IMG/VR virus record: IMGVR_UViG_3300024308_000021
Location: 1 to 64,000 of that record
Reading direction: 5' to 3' (one strand)
DNA length: 64,000 nt
From: a virus
In this document: in pieces, positions 8,024 to 17,762 of the stretch
How positions within the stretch are numbered: position 1 is the stretch's first letter
Layout of the letters: every line of letters starts with the position of its first letter
Made by a program: the position numbers and the translations under genes
Notes under the pieces: generated by a model
The model's input: the letters and a program-made list of their open reading frames with translations, nothing else
The model's database searches: none
What the model was told of the DNA's origin: nothing

Positions 8024-10098
8024 TGATCAAGCTCCGATCTGCGGTGGGCCACAACAGTGAACGAGGTCACTGTCTTCATGTTGTTACCGTACACGTGGAT
8101 CTTACAGGTTTCGCTGTAACCACGTTGTTCGTCGTACTTGGTTTCGTAGGTATCGGGAACGATCACTACACGCTCGTCGAAACGATCTTTAACCAGTTCA
8201 CGAACACGACGGTTGATCCGGTCAGCGCGCTGAGCCGGGGTCAGATCAGAACGACCGGTGAAGTCACGCCACACACGGAAGTTGACCTTCTGAACTTCCA
8301 CGCAGATGATCATGTTGATCAGAGCATTCAGGATACTGGTATCGTCACGATACACAGTCTGCATGCCAGCGTAGAAATCAGAACGAGTGTCGTAGGACTG
8401 AGCCCAGATCATCCCGTTATCCCAGTCTTTGATACGGTTCGGATCAGACTTCCAAGTGGTCTGGAGACCCTTGAGCAGTTTGACTTTGTTGTTCGGAGTA
8501 ATGTCAGCAGCAAAGCGGCCTTTCATCACACCGTCACCGGAACCACAGTACTGAGACAGAGCGTACGCGATTTCGAAGGTGCCCGGAACCAGCTTCTTCC
8601 AAGCGGAGTTGATCAGGTAACCCGACTGACCTACGATAGCAGCACGTACCACGGAAGTACCGTAGAGTTCAGCTTCAGGGAACTGCTCTGCGGCAGTGCG
8701 CAGCGCGATCGCCATACTGGACTCGGTAGCCTGGTCGTTCTGCTTGAGCGACACGTCCTGAGTGGACAGACAGACCCAAACGTCTTTACGAGCGCCGAGT
8801 ACTTTGAGCATCGACTTCTTGGTATCGATGTTAAAGCCGGTATCGACGTAGACAGACTGCGGGAACCGCGCGATGTCCAGGTACTGGTTGGCCAGACCGC
8901 CGAAGTTATCGAACTGCTCTTTAACAGAGACGTTGAACGCTTCGTCAGACATTTCGCCATCAGCACCGCCTTGCAGATACTGCACGGAGGTCTCGCTGAA
9001 CACCACACCGCCGTCCAGGGTACCCTGTACTACCAGTGAGTGGAGTGGGTTGTTGTAAACATCCCGACCAGTCAGTACGTTAACCAGGTACTTGGATTCC
9101 GGAACATCCGGCCAGGTAGGTTGCAGCGCGTGCTCTTTGGAGTAGATCTTGGCCAGTACGGCGTCGACGTTAGCCTGGTACACGTGGAACTCACGCAGAG
9201 GACCGTAGATCGGCGCGAAGCCAGAGGTCGGGTCTACTGAACGGTAGCTCGGGATCACTACGTCATCCGCGTGGTATTCGCGGTTGGTACGATCGTCGTA
9301 GGAGTTCGGACGCAGGGTGAAGTCCACGAAAGGAGCGGAGTTCAGATCCTGAGTGATCACCGGGGTGCTGCGAGCATTCGGACGCTTGAGCATCTGGAGA
9401 CGATACATAAACGCACCCAGGCGAGTCATCAGAGACTCATCGGCCGGGGAGGAACTACGCAGGGTAGGAGCCATCAGGCGCACACCTACGTTGTCGCCGT
9501 CTTTACCGAAGTGGGCGTGATCCAGATCGAAGAACGGATAGAAGGTAGACTTCTCACCAGCACTGCCGGTCAGAGTCCCTTCTTTGGTAACGCCCAGACC
9601 GATACCATCGGGGTTGTCTTCAGTACCAGGACCGATGGGTTGCACGGACCACTTGACGATCACACCGGGACGGGTTTCACCAGTATCGACCGGTTGACCG
9701 TCTTGACCCAGTTTCAGAGAACCGTCGGGATTGCGTTCGTAGATCTTGACCACAGACTCCACGACCTCAGCGCCGAAACGCAGATTCGGACGCTTAGCAC
9801 CAGTCGGGATAATACGCTGATAAACAGCGGACTGACCGGACTTGAGGAGAACCTCGTTGATGAAAGCTGTGGAGTGGTTGGCGTATGGACTGCGATAGTT
9901 CAGTGCATCGTCGCCGAAGATGCGCTTAGCATCCGCCGCGTTCAAGTGCAATGCATTCTCGTCGCCACTGGGAGCGTAAAGGAATACGTGAGGGAGGAAG
10001 ATAGGGAGCTGTTCCGGCTCCGGATCTACACGTCTCCCGGAAACGTCCTGGATGCCTTCGAGGATGGCAGCCGGAGACGCGTTTGCGTAATTGGACAT
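8020..10098 (-). CDS. Contractile tail sheath protein, 692 aa
   Basis: Length is close to phiKZ gp29 (about 695 aa). The C-terminal part has the look of the conserved sheath core: a DFTGRSDLTPAQRADRINRRV region near the end followed by strand-rich sequence. The sheath polymerises around the tube and contracts on infection. MSNYANAS at 10098 is chosen as start over the 15-residue upstream extension because AAGGAG lies 7 bases before it. Codon usage is strongly biased, as expected for a major virion protein. Confidence 0.88.
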   Translation of the reverse strand: MSNYANASPAAILEGIQDVSGRRVDPEPEQLPIFLPHVFLYAPSGDENALHLNAADAKRIFGDDALNYRSPYANHSTAFINEVLLKSGQSAVYQRIIPTGAKRPNLRFGAEVVESVVKIYERNPDGSLKLGQDGQPVDTGETRPGVIVKWSVQPIGPGTEDNPDGIGLGVTKEGTLTGSAGEKSTFYPFFDLDHAHFGKDGDNVGVRLMAPTLRSSSPADESLMTRLGAFMYRLQMLKRPNARSTPVITQDLNSAPFVDFTLRPNSYDDRTNREYHADDVVIPSYRSVDPTSGFAPIYGPLREFHVYQANVDAVLAKIYSKEHALQPTWPDVPESKYLVNVLTGRDVYNNPLHSLVVQGTLDGGVVFSETSVQYLQGGADGEMSDEAFNVSVKEQFDNFGGLANQYLDIARFPQSVYVDTGFNIDTKKSMLKVLGARKDVWVCLSTQDVSLKQNDQATESSMAIALRTAAEQFPEAELYGTSVVRAAIVGQSGYLINSAWKKLVPGTFEIAYALSQYCGSGDGVMKGRFAADITPNNKVKLLKGLQTTWKSDPNRIKDWDNGMIWAQSYDTRSDFYAGMQTVYRDDTSILNALINMIICVEVQKVNFRVWRDFTGRSDLTPAQRADRINRRVRELVKDRFDERVVIVPDTYETKYDEQRGYSETCKIHVYGNNMKTVTSFTVVAHRRSELDQ

Positions 10099-10300
10099 CG
10101 TTGACTCCTTGATCAAGGGTTCAGTAGTTCGTACTGAAAACACTTAAAGTGGCACGAAACCGCCTTAAGGGTATTTATAAGAACACATAGCACACCTTTA
10201 CCAAAATGGTATGGTTGTGCGTATGTATCCGGGACGCACGTCATAGAGATTAACGTTTATTAATACTACTCTCTTCATTTATTTCCCAGGAAGGTAAACC

Positions 10301-11287
10301 ATGTTGCTGAAAACACCATACGACGCACCGGTCATGAAAGCCTATGACCTCAAAAAAATCCAATCCCAAGTAGCTGAAGCCATCGTAGCTGGTGAGTATG
10401 CTAGTCGTGAAAAACTCGACGAGTCTGCTGCTATCTACAGAACTCCTAATCCGATGTGGGATTTTGAGCTGGCTAATGACGTCGTGGCTATCGTGAAAAA
10501 TACTGACTGGAAAACCACAGTCGATCCTTTCCCTATTCCTTTTAAGATGCGCACTGCTGCTGGTAAAGAGCTGTACGTCCTGGATGCTCGGATGTACACA
10601 GCTCCGGCCAACCACTACCGTCAGTACGGCATTATGCACAACCCGTCTGAGATTGGTGTGTATTCCGACATTATCTCTTGGATGCGTTGCTGGGATGCCC
10701 GTGAGGGTGGTGACATTCGTCGTGTGCATGACTACGTGACTGGTACTTTCGCTAACTGGATTGCCAGTGCTGTTTCCAGGATCACTGGTGTGAACGGTGG
10801 TGAGGATTACGATATCATTCGTTTCCTGGCAGCTTACTGGTTCCAGGCTCAGTTCTCTGAAGTACCTTACGAGGTTACTGTAGAAGAGCGTCTGCGGATG
10901 CGTCGCGTAATGACCAACTGCTGGCCTCGCCCGGATTCCGTGGTAGATCTGCAAACCAAGGACTTCGGTTACATCGGAAACCTGGAAGACTTCCTGGAAG
11001 CGGTTAAGAAACAGCTTCCTAACAATCGTCGGGTACACATGCTCAACCGGGCTTACTTCACACAGCAGATCGCCAACAGCTGGCGCGGCTTCCATGCTGG
11101 TGTGATGAGCAACGTGGCTATGGAGTATCCTCCTTTCTTTATCGCCATGTACTACTACTCGCTGACCAACGGTTGGGCTAAAGATGTTGGTTTGGGTAAA
11201 GTAGCACAGAACCTGCGCGATACTCAAAAGCGTGCAGACTTCCTGGCCTCCTATCGGAGAACTATCAATGTCTGGAAACAGCCGTAA
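10301..11287 (+). CDS. Probable virion protein (phiKZ gp28-like position), 328 aa
   Basis: I cannot name a fold. The sequence is soluble and aromatic (WMRCWDAREGGD, AAYWFQAQFSEVP, YYYSLTNGW). It stands divergent from the sheath gene and leads three large genes that run to the terminase, the arrangement found around gp26-gp28 of phiKZ; homology to those is inferred from gene order only. AGGAAGG precedes the ATG. It overlaps the next gene by 20 bases. Confidence 0.8.
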   Translation: MLLKTPYDAPVMKAYDLKKIQSQVAEAIVAGEYASREKLDESAAIYRTPNPMWDFELANDVVAIVKNTDWKTTVDPFPIPFKMRTAAGKELYVLDARMYTAPANHYRQYGIMHNPSEIGVYSDIISWMRCWDAREGGDIRRVHDYVTGTFANWIASAVSRITGVNGGEDYDIIRFLAAYWFQAQFSEVPYEVTVEERLRMRRVMTNCWPRPDSVVDLQTKDFGYIGNLEDFLEAVKKQLPNNRRVHMLNRAYFTQQIANSWRGFHAGVMSNVAMEYPPFFIAMYYYSLTNGWAKDVGLGKVAQNLRDTQKRADFLASYRRTINVWKQP

Positions 11288-13814
11288 ATTTCTATCTGAT
11301 TTGGTAGCGCATGCTCGAGCGAACGTGTGGTGTACTCCACGCCAAGACGAGCAGGCTATACTCAAACTCACTAGACTGACCCCGGATTTCGGGGTCTTAC
11401 GACGGTTTGCTCTAGACTGGAATTCATTGGACCTGCCTGAGTCAGGTCCTTATTTCCATGTCTATCAAATCGGTTCTAACCTTCCTACTGATCTGGGGTT
11501 AGGTAACGTAGGACGTGAATGGAAGCGAATGGATCAGATTTGTAAAGATGAGTTGCTGTATGCTGATCTCTACGAGTCTGACGGATACCACTTGCCTTTA
11601 ACAGGTGCTTGGTTCTGTCGTACCGACAACCAGAATTTGCTGTTGGCTGTACGCATCCATCCTAAACTTCCAGATCTAAACCAGAACTCAGTTTATCTGC
11701 GCTTGTATTCCAGTGCTTGGTTCCGAGTGGAGTCTAATCCCACTGCACCTCACGAGATCCGAGTGCGTGGTGGGGTAATGACTAGTGTTCCTGAGATTAC
11801 CACCATTATCACCGAATACAACTCCCTGGTGGGTTTAGGTCGTGTGGGTGTGTTCCTGTACTGGAACGGTGTGTGGGTTCGTAACCTAAGAGCTGCTTCG
11901 GTAGCTATCGGTGATGTACTGGAGTATGTTTACGATTCTAGTGTTTATCGTTCCGTAGGTGTGGAGCTGAAGAACCTGGATCTGTTCACCAGTATTATCG
12001 ACACCACCAACAAATACCTACTGCATGTTCCGAAGTCTGAAAACAATCAGATAGCGTATCGTGACGACGTGGAGGTGGTGGTACATCGCCTAGCTGCTGA
12101 TGGAGATACTGAAGCTGGACTGTATTACCATCGTAACAATGAAAACGGCATGCGGATGGTTACTCATAACGACTATTCGTTCCCGGTGCATCATGTTACT
12201 GCTGTAGCTAACCGACTCACCCCAGCAGCTCCTATCGACGCTGTAGGGGTGCGTGTGTACTTCCGTCACAGTGGGTACGACCGTCCGTTAGTGTTTGAAT
12301 CCAACCGCATACACGAGCTCTACAAGCTCAGCGACACGCAGATCCGTCAGGCGATGACTGGGATGCATGCTACTTTACCAGAGTGGCAAGCAGCTCATCT
12401 CGAGAACTCCTGGTACACGTATCTGATGCGTAATACCTTCGGTAACTTTACATCCGATGATGTTATCCGTGCGTACGGGTATAACGCGATGTCTGTTCTA
12501 AGTGGGATGTCTCCCATGCCTCCTCGTAAAGACGAATCTAACTTCCCCGTTCCAGTGGGGTGTGAGGCTCGGGTTTGTGGTGTGTACGAGTATAAGGATG
12601 GGGTACTGTCTGGTGTGGTGTCTGGGTATATGGGTGTTTCCTATACTCCCAACTACACCGGGACTAACTTGGTGGAGTATGTGCAGGCCGAACCTACTAA
12701 CATAGGGATCGAACAACCAGGTACGATGTGGGTACTGGAAGATGACCTAGACTATCGCGTGTATCGCACGCCGTCTGGGTATCTGCCGGGTAAACGCAAG
12801 TGGGTGGATGTTACTGAGTTAGATGTAGTCCAAGAAGACTGGCCTGTGGTGGAGGTTAAGGATACTACTGGTATCTACGACTACTGCTTGAAAACCGATG
12901 AGCGCTTCGTTACTTATGCTTTTGATTTCAATCCAGTGGATCGACTGTTTAAGTTCGATGTCTTCCATTACACTGAAGATGGTGGTGTGGCTACTATGGA
13001 GATTCCTCCGGGTAGTTTGGAGCTGTGGTTGAACAACCGTCGTTGCATTCGGGATCTGGATTATCACGTAGAGTGGCCTACTGTCGTGATTACCAACAAA
13101 GAGTTCCTGATAGAAGGCGTAAACCGTGTTCGGGTACGCGCTGTAGGGTTCTGTACTGCCGACGGGGAGTTGGAACCATTAGGCGACTTCGGTTACGTAG
13201 AGAATGGACTAGTGAGTGTTAATAACCGGTTTAACATTCGGGATGATAAATCCCAAGTCCACATAGTCTACGGTAAGGTATACGATCGAAGTGTACTGAA
13301 GTTCTCTGAAAAAGACTCTGGGGTGTATCTCGACAACGTACGAGAGGGTGCTCCTTATCTGTGCACTAACAACTGGGTGCCGGTGCGTGGGGTAGGGGCG
13401 GAGCGCTCTGTGAAACTCTACCACGCTGCGCTGGAGCTAGATACCAGGGTCGAAGCTTATATGTCTCGATACCTACCACAGCCCTCGCGACCGAACTCTC
13501 CAGGTATCCCTGAGTTTTACCAGCTTTACAGTCCGTGGTTCAGTAAGCTGACCTGGGATCTGAAACTGGGATTACTGCGGCCTGAAGAAGTCACGACCGA
13601 CAAACAGCTCCTAGATGCCGTAAAACGCTACGAGGAGTTGCTGGGGTACGATCCCCTCAAGACTGGTGTAGACACTCACTACGTGGCAGTACACCCGCAC
13701 TCATCCCACAACGTGGTAGAGGTTACTGGTGAGCAGTACGACGTACTGCGTCGAGCTAATCGCCTGGTGTTCAACAACCAGCTTCTGCTGTCTCAGTTCT
13801 ATCACTTGGTTTAA
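11268..13814 (+). CDS. Large virion-type protein (phiKZ gp27-like position), 848 aa
   Basis: The function is not recognised. The sequence is strand-rich with many aromatic and charged residues, typical of large tail or baseplate proteins, and has no membrane segment. ATG 11268 (MSGNSRKF) is preferred over the upstream ATG 11232 because the latter lies deep within the preceding gene. Between the gp28-like and gp26-like genes, it probably belongs to the tail or neck assembly. Confidence 0.8.
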   Translation: MSGNSRKFLSDLVAHARANVWCTPRQDEQAILKLTRLTPDFGVLRRFALDWNSLDLPESGPYFHVYQIGSNLPTDLGLGNVGREWKRMDQICKDELLYADLYESDGYHLPLTGAWFCRTDNQNLLLAVRIHPKLPDLNQNSVYLRLYSSAWFRVESNPTAPHEIRVRGGVMTSVPEITTIITEYNSLVGLGRVGVFLYWNGVWVRNLRAASVAIGDVLEYVYDSSVYRSVGVELKNLDLFTSIIDTTNKYLLHVPKSENNQIAYRDDVEVVVHRLAADGDTEAGLYYHRNNENGMRMVTHNDYSFPVHHVTAVANRLTPAAPIDAVGVRVYFRHSGYDRPLVFESNRIHELYKLSDTQIRQAMTGMHATLPEWQAAHLENSWYTYLMRNTFGNFTSDDVIRAYGYNAMSVLSGMSPMPPRKDESNFPVPVGCEARVCGVYEYKDGVLSGVVSGYMGVSYTPNYTGTNLVEYVQAEPTNIGIEQPGTMWVLEDDLDYRVYRTPSGYLPGKRKWVDVTELDVVQEDWPVVEVKDTTGIYDYCLKTDERFVTYAFDFNPVDRLFKFDVFHYTEDGGVATMEIPPGSLELWLNNRRCIRDLDYHVEWPTVVITNKEFLIEGVNRVRVRAVGFCTADGELEPLGDFGYVENGLVSVNNRFNIRDDKSQVHIVYGKVYDRSVLKFSEKDSGVYLDNVREGAPYLCTNNWVPVRGVGAERSVKLYHAALELDTRVEAYMSRYLPQPSRPNSPGIPEFYQLYSPWFSKLTWDLKLGLLRPEEVTTDKQLLDAVKRYEELLGYDPLKTGVDTHYVAVHPHSSHNVVEVTGEQYDVLRRANRLVFNNQLLLSQFYHLV

Positions 13815-13824
13815 GGAATAGGAA

Positions 13825-15480
13825 ATGTCTGAAAAACAACCTGTATACAATCCCCATCGTGGATGGCGGGAATGGTTCCTTCCGGAAACCTGGACGGGAC
13901 CTGGTGGTAGTGGCGTTTACGTGCCTAACGTAAATGACCGCTTGTTCTCTTACGAGAAAGGTTTTGAGCGTGTTACATGGGTTGAGGATACCTATCCTCA
14001 CCGCTACACCTCAGAGCCGTGGAACCCTCCACGTAAAGCGGAGGACATTGAAGGCCTGGATCTGCTGCGTGGTAGTGGTCCTGGGTATCGTAGTGAGTCT
14101 TATCGTTTGCTGGTAGACGATTCTCAGATGCCTGCTCGGGCTGCTGTGAAGGGCAGTGCGTTTGTAAACGCACGAGACGCCTCTTACGCTAAACTGTTCC
14201 GTGGTAACGACTTCGAGAACGGTGAGGTAATCTCTAAGTTCTTCGATGACTCGATGACACTACTGGGTGAGAACATTCCGCTGGAACTGGTAGCGATGCC
14301 TGATCACCAGAACTACGGAGTGAAAACTGTCAAGCCCTTCCACATCACTCACTCGCTCACCGAACGGGAAGAAGTTACTCTGGTATTCTACGGAGCTAAC
14401 AACCGTAAGTTGAGTGAAGCCAACCTGTTGGTAACTAAGACAGGTTTCGTGCGTGGTATCGAGGCTGGTCAGCGTTACATCACTGACCTGGAACTGATTA
14501 CTCCGTGGCGGGACGTGAACGATCCGAACCTCTTGGTGTTCCCTGTGAATATCACGATGTCCAGTATCAGTTTCTTCGCTAAGGCTGTCTACTCCGATGG
14601 TACTAAGTCTAAGAACCTTCCGATCGACGGAACTAAGGTGCGATTGGATGGTTTGGATTCTTATCTGCCGACCAACACTGGTGATCCGGTGAATCTGGTA
14701 CTCTCGTATCAACTCGGGCCCAACGAGAACGCTTACGGGATGATTGGTATTTCCAACAACTTCCCGAAGGTGTATCGTGCTGTGACTGGTCCTGTACAAG
14801 GAGCTTACTCCGTACGTCTGTTCGGTTTCCCTTGCTGGAACCGAGACATCAGTTCTTACGAGCTGCATTGGTTCTTGTACAACCTCGATCGAGATCAGTG
14901 GTACTCTTGCGATGACAATGTCGAGCTGGCTCAGAACTCTCCTGCTTTCGATGGTCGGAAGTTCGGTGAAATCCAGGATATGACATTCGTCGTAGACCTC
15001 AGTAAGATCGATCGTCGGTTTGCTTCGTATCGTCACGAGCAGAAGCTCAGACTGACGCTCAAACGAGCTTACGACGCCAACGAGGAGCTCTGGGAGCTGT
15101 ATCAGGAAGTTGGTCAGAACCCAGGGTACGGTAAAGGACTGGCTGCGCTGTTTACTCACGTCAGTGGTGCTAACTACACCGTGCGGTTAGACAGTGGGTT
15201 TACTCTGCTGGATGACTGGTTGCAACACGTCTACTACGACGTGAAGCCTATCATCAATCCGCTGGTAGAAACCAAGCCACCTCGTCCTACTCACTTCGTA
15301 CTGAACACCGGTTCTGTTACGCAGGAGTACACTCTGGAAGCATGGAACACCGAACTGGTGTCTGTGCAGGAAGTACGTCCTGGCGAGAACGTGTATCTGC
15401 ACTGGATTCGTCGTGATGGTAACACTGACCTGCAATTGGGTGTGTCGGCTATCCCGGTAAACCACGCCACAACCGTTTAA
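13825..15480 (+). CDS. Virion-type protein (phiKZ gp26-like position), 551 aa
   Basis: The function is not recognised. The N-terminal 80 residues are rich in G, P and W; the rest is strand-rich and resembles phage structural proteins. AAGGAATAGG precedes the ATG. It ends just before a hairpin that separates it from the terminase gene. The role is inferred from its place in the virion module. Confidence 0.8.
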   Translation: MSEKQPVYNPHRGWREWFLPETWTGPGGSGVYVPNVNDRLFSYEKGFERVTWVEDTYPHRYTSEPWNPPRKAEDIEGLDLLRGSGPGYRSESYRLLVDDSQMPARAAVKGSAFVNARDASYAKLFRGNDFENGEVISKFFDDSMTLLGENIPLELVAMPDHQNYGVKTVKPFHITHSLTEREEVTLVFYGANNRKLSEANLLVTKTGFVRGIEAGQRYITDLELITPWRDVNDPNLLVFPVNITMSSISFFAKAVYSDGTKSKNLPIDGTKVRLDGLDSYLPTNTGDPVNLVLSYQLGPNENAYGMIGISNNFPKVYRAVTGPVQGAYSVRLFGFPCWNRDISSYELHWFLYNLDRDQWYSCDDNVELAQNSPAFDGRKFGEIQDMTFVVDLSKIDRRFASYRHEQKLRLTLKRAYDANEELWELYQEVGQNPGYGKGLAALFTHVSGANYTVRLDSGFTLLDDWLQHVYYDVKPIINPLVETKPPRPTHFVLNTGSVTQEYTLEAWNTELVSVQEVRPGENVYLHWIRRDGNTDLQLGVSAIPVNHATTV

Positions 15481-15489
15481 CGTAATACG

Positions 15490-15512
15490 GAGGAGGGGGA
15501 CTACCCCTCCTC
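15490..15512 (+). terminator. Hairpin between the gp26-like gene and the terminase
   Basis: A perfect 9-bp stem with a GACTA loop and no T tract. The terminase Shine-Dalgarno AAGGA starts 3 bases later, so it could also protect or process mRNA. Confidence 0.65.
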
Positions 15513-15524
15513 TAAGGAACGTTT

Positions 15525-17714
15525 ATGATTCGATTTCACAGTGACTGGGCTAAGTACCCTGACGCGATACCACATTTATCCACCAAGAATAAGTCGTTCC
15601 TTAACATGGCGAAGCTTTATCGCGACATGGGTAAAAAGAATGCTTACTTCTTGTTGGCTTTACATCAGCCAGAACTACAACACCTAGATCCTCACGCCGA
15701 TGATCTAACAGAAGATGAAAAATTCAAGATAGGTATTGAGTGTAAATACAACATCTGGTATTTCTTGCGGGAAGTTGTACGCATACCAGGTGGTGACCAC
15801 GGCGTGCCTTTCAACGCCAACCGGGGGAACATAGCTCTGGTGTGGCTGCACATCTGTAACGTTGACGTGGCGCTGATACAACCACGTCAGACTGGTAAGT
15901 CGGTTTCGACCGACGGCATTATGCTCTGGTTGTTGTATTTCGGTAACTACAACAAAACGATAGGACTGATCACTAAAGACCACTCCCTGCGGGTAGGTAA
16001 CGTTGAACGTCTGAAGAAGTTCAGGCAGTTACTACCGACGTATCTGTACTCAGTAGCTCGTGAAGACACTGACAACCAGATCGAGCTTACCAACATCAAG
16101 ATGAAGAACAAATACGAGACAGCTGTTGCTCAGAACTCTGAGATGATGGCTAACAACGTATTTCGTGGTAAGACGCTCCCGACTATCCAGTGTGACGAAG
16201 GCCCGTTTATTCCTTGGATCAGTATCACGCTGCCTGCGGCGCTGGCGGCTACTACTGAAGCTTCTCAGCAAGCAGCTCGTGAAGGGAAACCTCACGGTAA
16301 CATCTTCACTACAACCGCAGGTAAGAAGGACGACCGGGACGGTAAGTACATGTACTCGCTGATCCACAACGGTCTCCCATGGACTGAAGACTTGCTGGAT
16401 CTGGAAGATCGTGAGCAGCTCCATCAATTCATCAAAGCAAACGTACACGCCGATGAGAACGGGGTGCGTCGGATGTTGGTAAACTGTACGTTCAACCATC
16501 GTCAGCTAGGCTTTACTGACGAGTGGCTCTACGAGCGGATCGGTAAGGCTGGTGGTACTGAAGATCAGATCAACCGTGACTGGTTTAACGTTTGGACTAG
16601 TGGTACTCAGAACTCTCCGCTTAGTATCAAACTCAACGGCATCATTAAAGACTCTGAGCGCGATCCTCTGCGCACTGAGTTCACCAAGGAGGGTTACGCT
16701 ATCCGTTGGTACGTGGAGCCGTCAGAACTCGCTACAGGCCATTATTTCATGGGTCTCGATACTTCCGAAGCATTGGGAGGTCAGAACGATGACATTGCGA
16801 TGGTTCTAGTAGACATTCGTGATATGTCTGTAGTGGCTCAGATGTCTGTGAACGAGACTAACCTGTTTAACTTTGCTAACTGGTTGGCGTTGTTCCTGAT
16901 CGATCATCGTAACGTAACGCTGATACCTGAGCGTAAGTCTTCTGCTACTAGCATCATCGGTTTCGTATGTCTGATCCTGCAACGCTACGGCGTAGATCCT
17001 TTCGAGCGGATCTTCAACCACATCGTACAAGATCAGCATCAGCATCCTGAGAAGTTCAAAGAGATCCAACTGTCCTTGAGTCGTCGTACTGAACTGTTCT
17101 ACGATGATTTCATCAAGTACTTTGGTTTCGTAACTGGTTCCAACAACCGGGACGAGCTCTACGGGAATACGCTTCAGAACGCCGCTAAGCAAGCCGGGCA
17201 TTTGGTAAGGGATAAGATCCTAGGTGGTCAGATCCGTGGTCTGGTGGTGCGTAAGGGCCGTATAGACCACGCTGCTAGCGGACACGATGACTGTGTAATC
17301 GCTTGGCTGCTGACTCACTGGTTGGCTACTCAAGGTCGCTACCTCGAATACTACGGTGTAGATACTCGTCAGTTGATGAAGTTCGTGACTGAAGAGAACC
17401 GTACGCTAAACGAAGTAGAAGTACGTGTGAAAGAAAACCAGGCTAAGATGAAGCAAGAGATCGAAGAGTTGGTACAACGCTTGGGTAAAGGTGGTAGTCC
17501 GATCGAGCAGATGCGTATCGAGCATCGGTTGAGATTCCTCTACCCACAGGTATCTTGGACTGAAGGTAGTTACTCTTCTGTGGATGAGTTGCTGCGCAGT
17601 ATCAAAGACCAGCGTAAAGTCAACACTCGGATGAACTCACTGAATCGAGGGACTGGGTATCGTCCTGCAAATCGTGCTTGGGATTCCAATACTCAAGTGT
17701 TTGGTATGCGTTGA
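15525..17714 (+). CDS. terL: Terminase large subunit, 729 aa
   Basis: This is the DNA-packaging motor. The ATPase half has Walker A QPRQTGKS with GK near residues 124-125 and Walker B QCDE (D224, E225). The nuclease half shows the acidic residues of an RNase H-like fold: GLDTS with D412, and GHDD with D588 and D589. The length fits phiKZ-type terminases (about 700 aa) and I see no intein or intron. It acts at the portal to cut and translocate concatemeric DNA. A strong terminator follows, and the gene ends a unit of virion genes. Confidence 0.95.
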   Translation: MIRFHSDWAKYPDAIPHLSTKNKSFLNMAKLYRDMGKKNAYFLLALHQPELQHLDPHADDLTEDEKFKIGIECKYNIWYFLREVVRIPGGDHGVPFNANRGNIALVWLHICNVDVALIQPRQTGKSVSTDGIMLWLLYFGNYNKTIGLITKDHSLRVGNVERLKKFRQLLPTYLYSVAREDTDNQIELTNIKMKNKYETAVAQNSEMMANNVFRGKTLPTIQCDEGPFIPWISITLPAALAATTEASQQAAREGKPHGNIFTTTAGKKDDRDGKYMYSLIHNGLPWTEDLLDLEDREQLHQFIKANVHADENGVRRMLVNCTFNHRQLGFTDEWLYERIGKAGGTEDQINRDWFNVWTSGTQNSPLSIKLNGIIKDSERDPLRTEFTKEGYAIRWYVEPSELATGHYFMGLDTSEALGGQNDDIAMVLVDIRDMSVVAQMSVNETNLFNFANWLALFLIDHRNVTLIPERKSSATSIIGFVCLILQRYGVDPFERIFNHIVQDQHQHPEKFKEIQLSLSRRTELFYDDFIKYFGFVTGSNNRDELYGNTLQNAAKQAGHLVRDKILGGQIRGLVVRKGRIDHAASGHDDCVIAWLLTHWLATQGRYLEYYGVDTRQLMKFVTEENRTLNEVEVRVKENQAKMKQEIEELVQRLGKGGSPIEQMRIEHRLRFLYPQVSWTEGSYSSVDELLRSIKDQRKVNTRMNSLNRGTGYRPANRAWDSNTQVFGMR

Positions 17715-17723
17715 GCATAAAAG

Positions 17724-17745
17724 AGGAGGGGCTTGAGCCCCTCCT
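17724..17745. terminator. Terminator between terminase and the convergent gene
   Basis: A 9-bp perfect stem with a TTGA loop lies between convergent genes and could serve both. Confidence 0.85.
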
Positions 17746-17762
17746 GCTATGTCGTTAGTCAA

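Noticed and set aside
8023-10104. Long plus-strand open frames opposite the sheath gene
   Set aside because: They lie antisense to a gene with convincing length, context and codon bias, and have no ribosome sites.
10185-10220. Imperfect inverted repeat between the divergent sheath and gp28-like genes
   Set aside because: Only about 9 of 12 positions pair, so it is too weak to support as an operator.
15525-17714. Intein or intron in the terminase
   Set aside because: The ATPase and nuclease motifs are continuous, the length is normal and no splicing blocks are visible.
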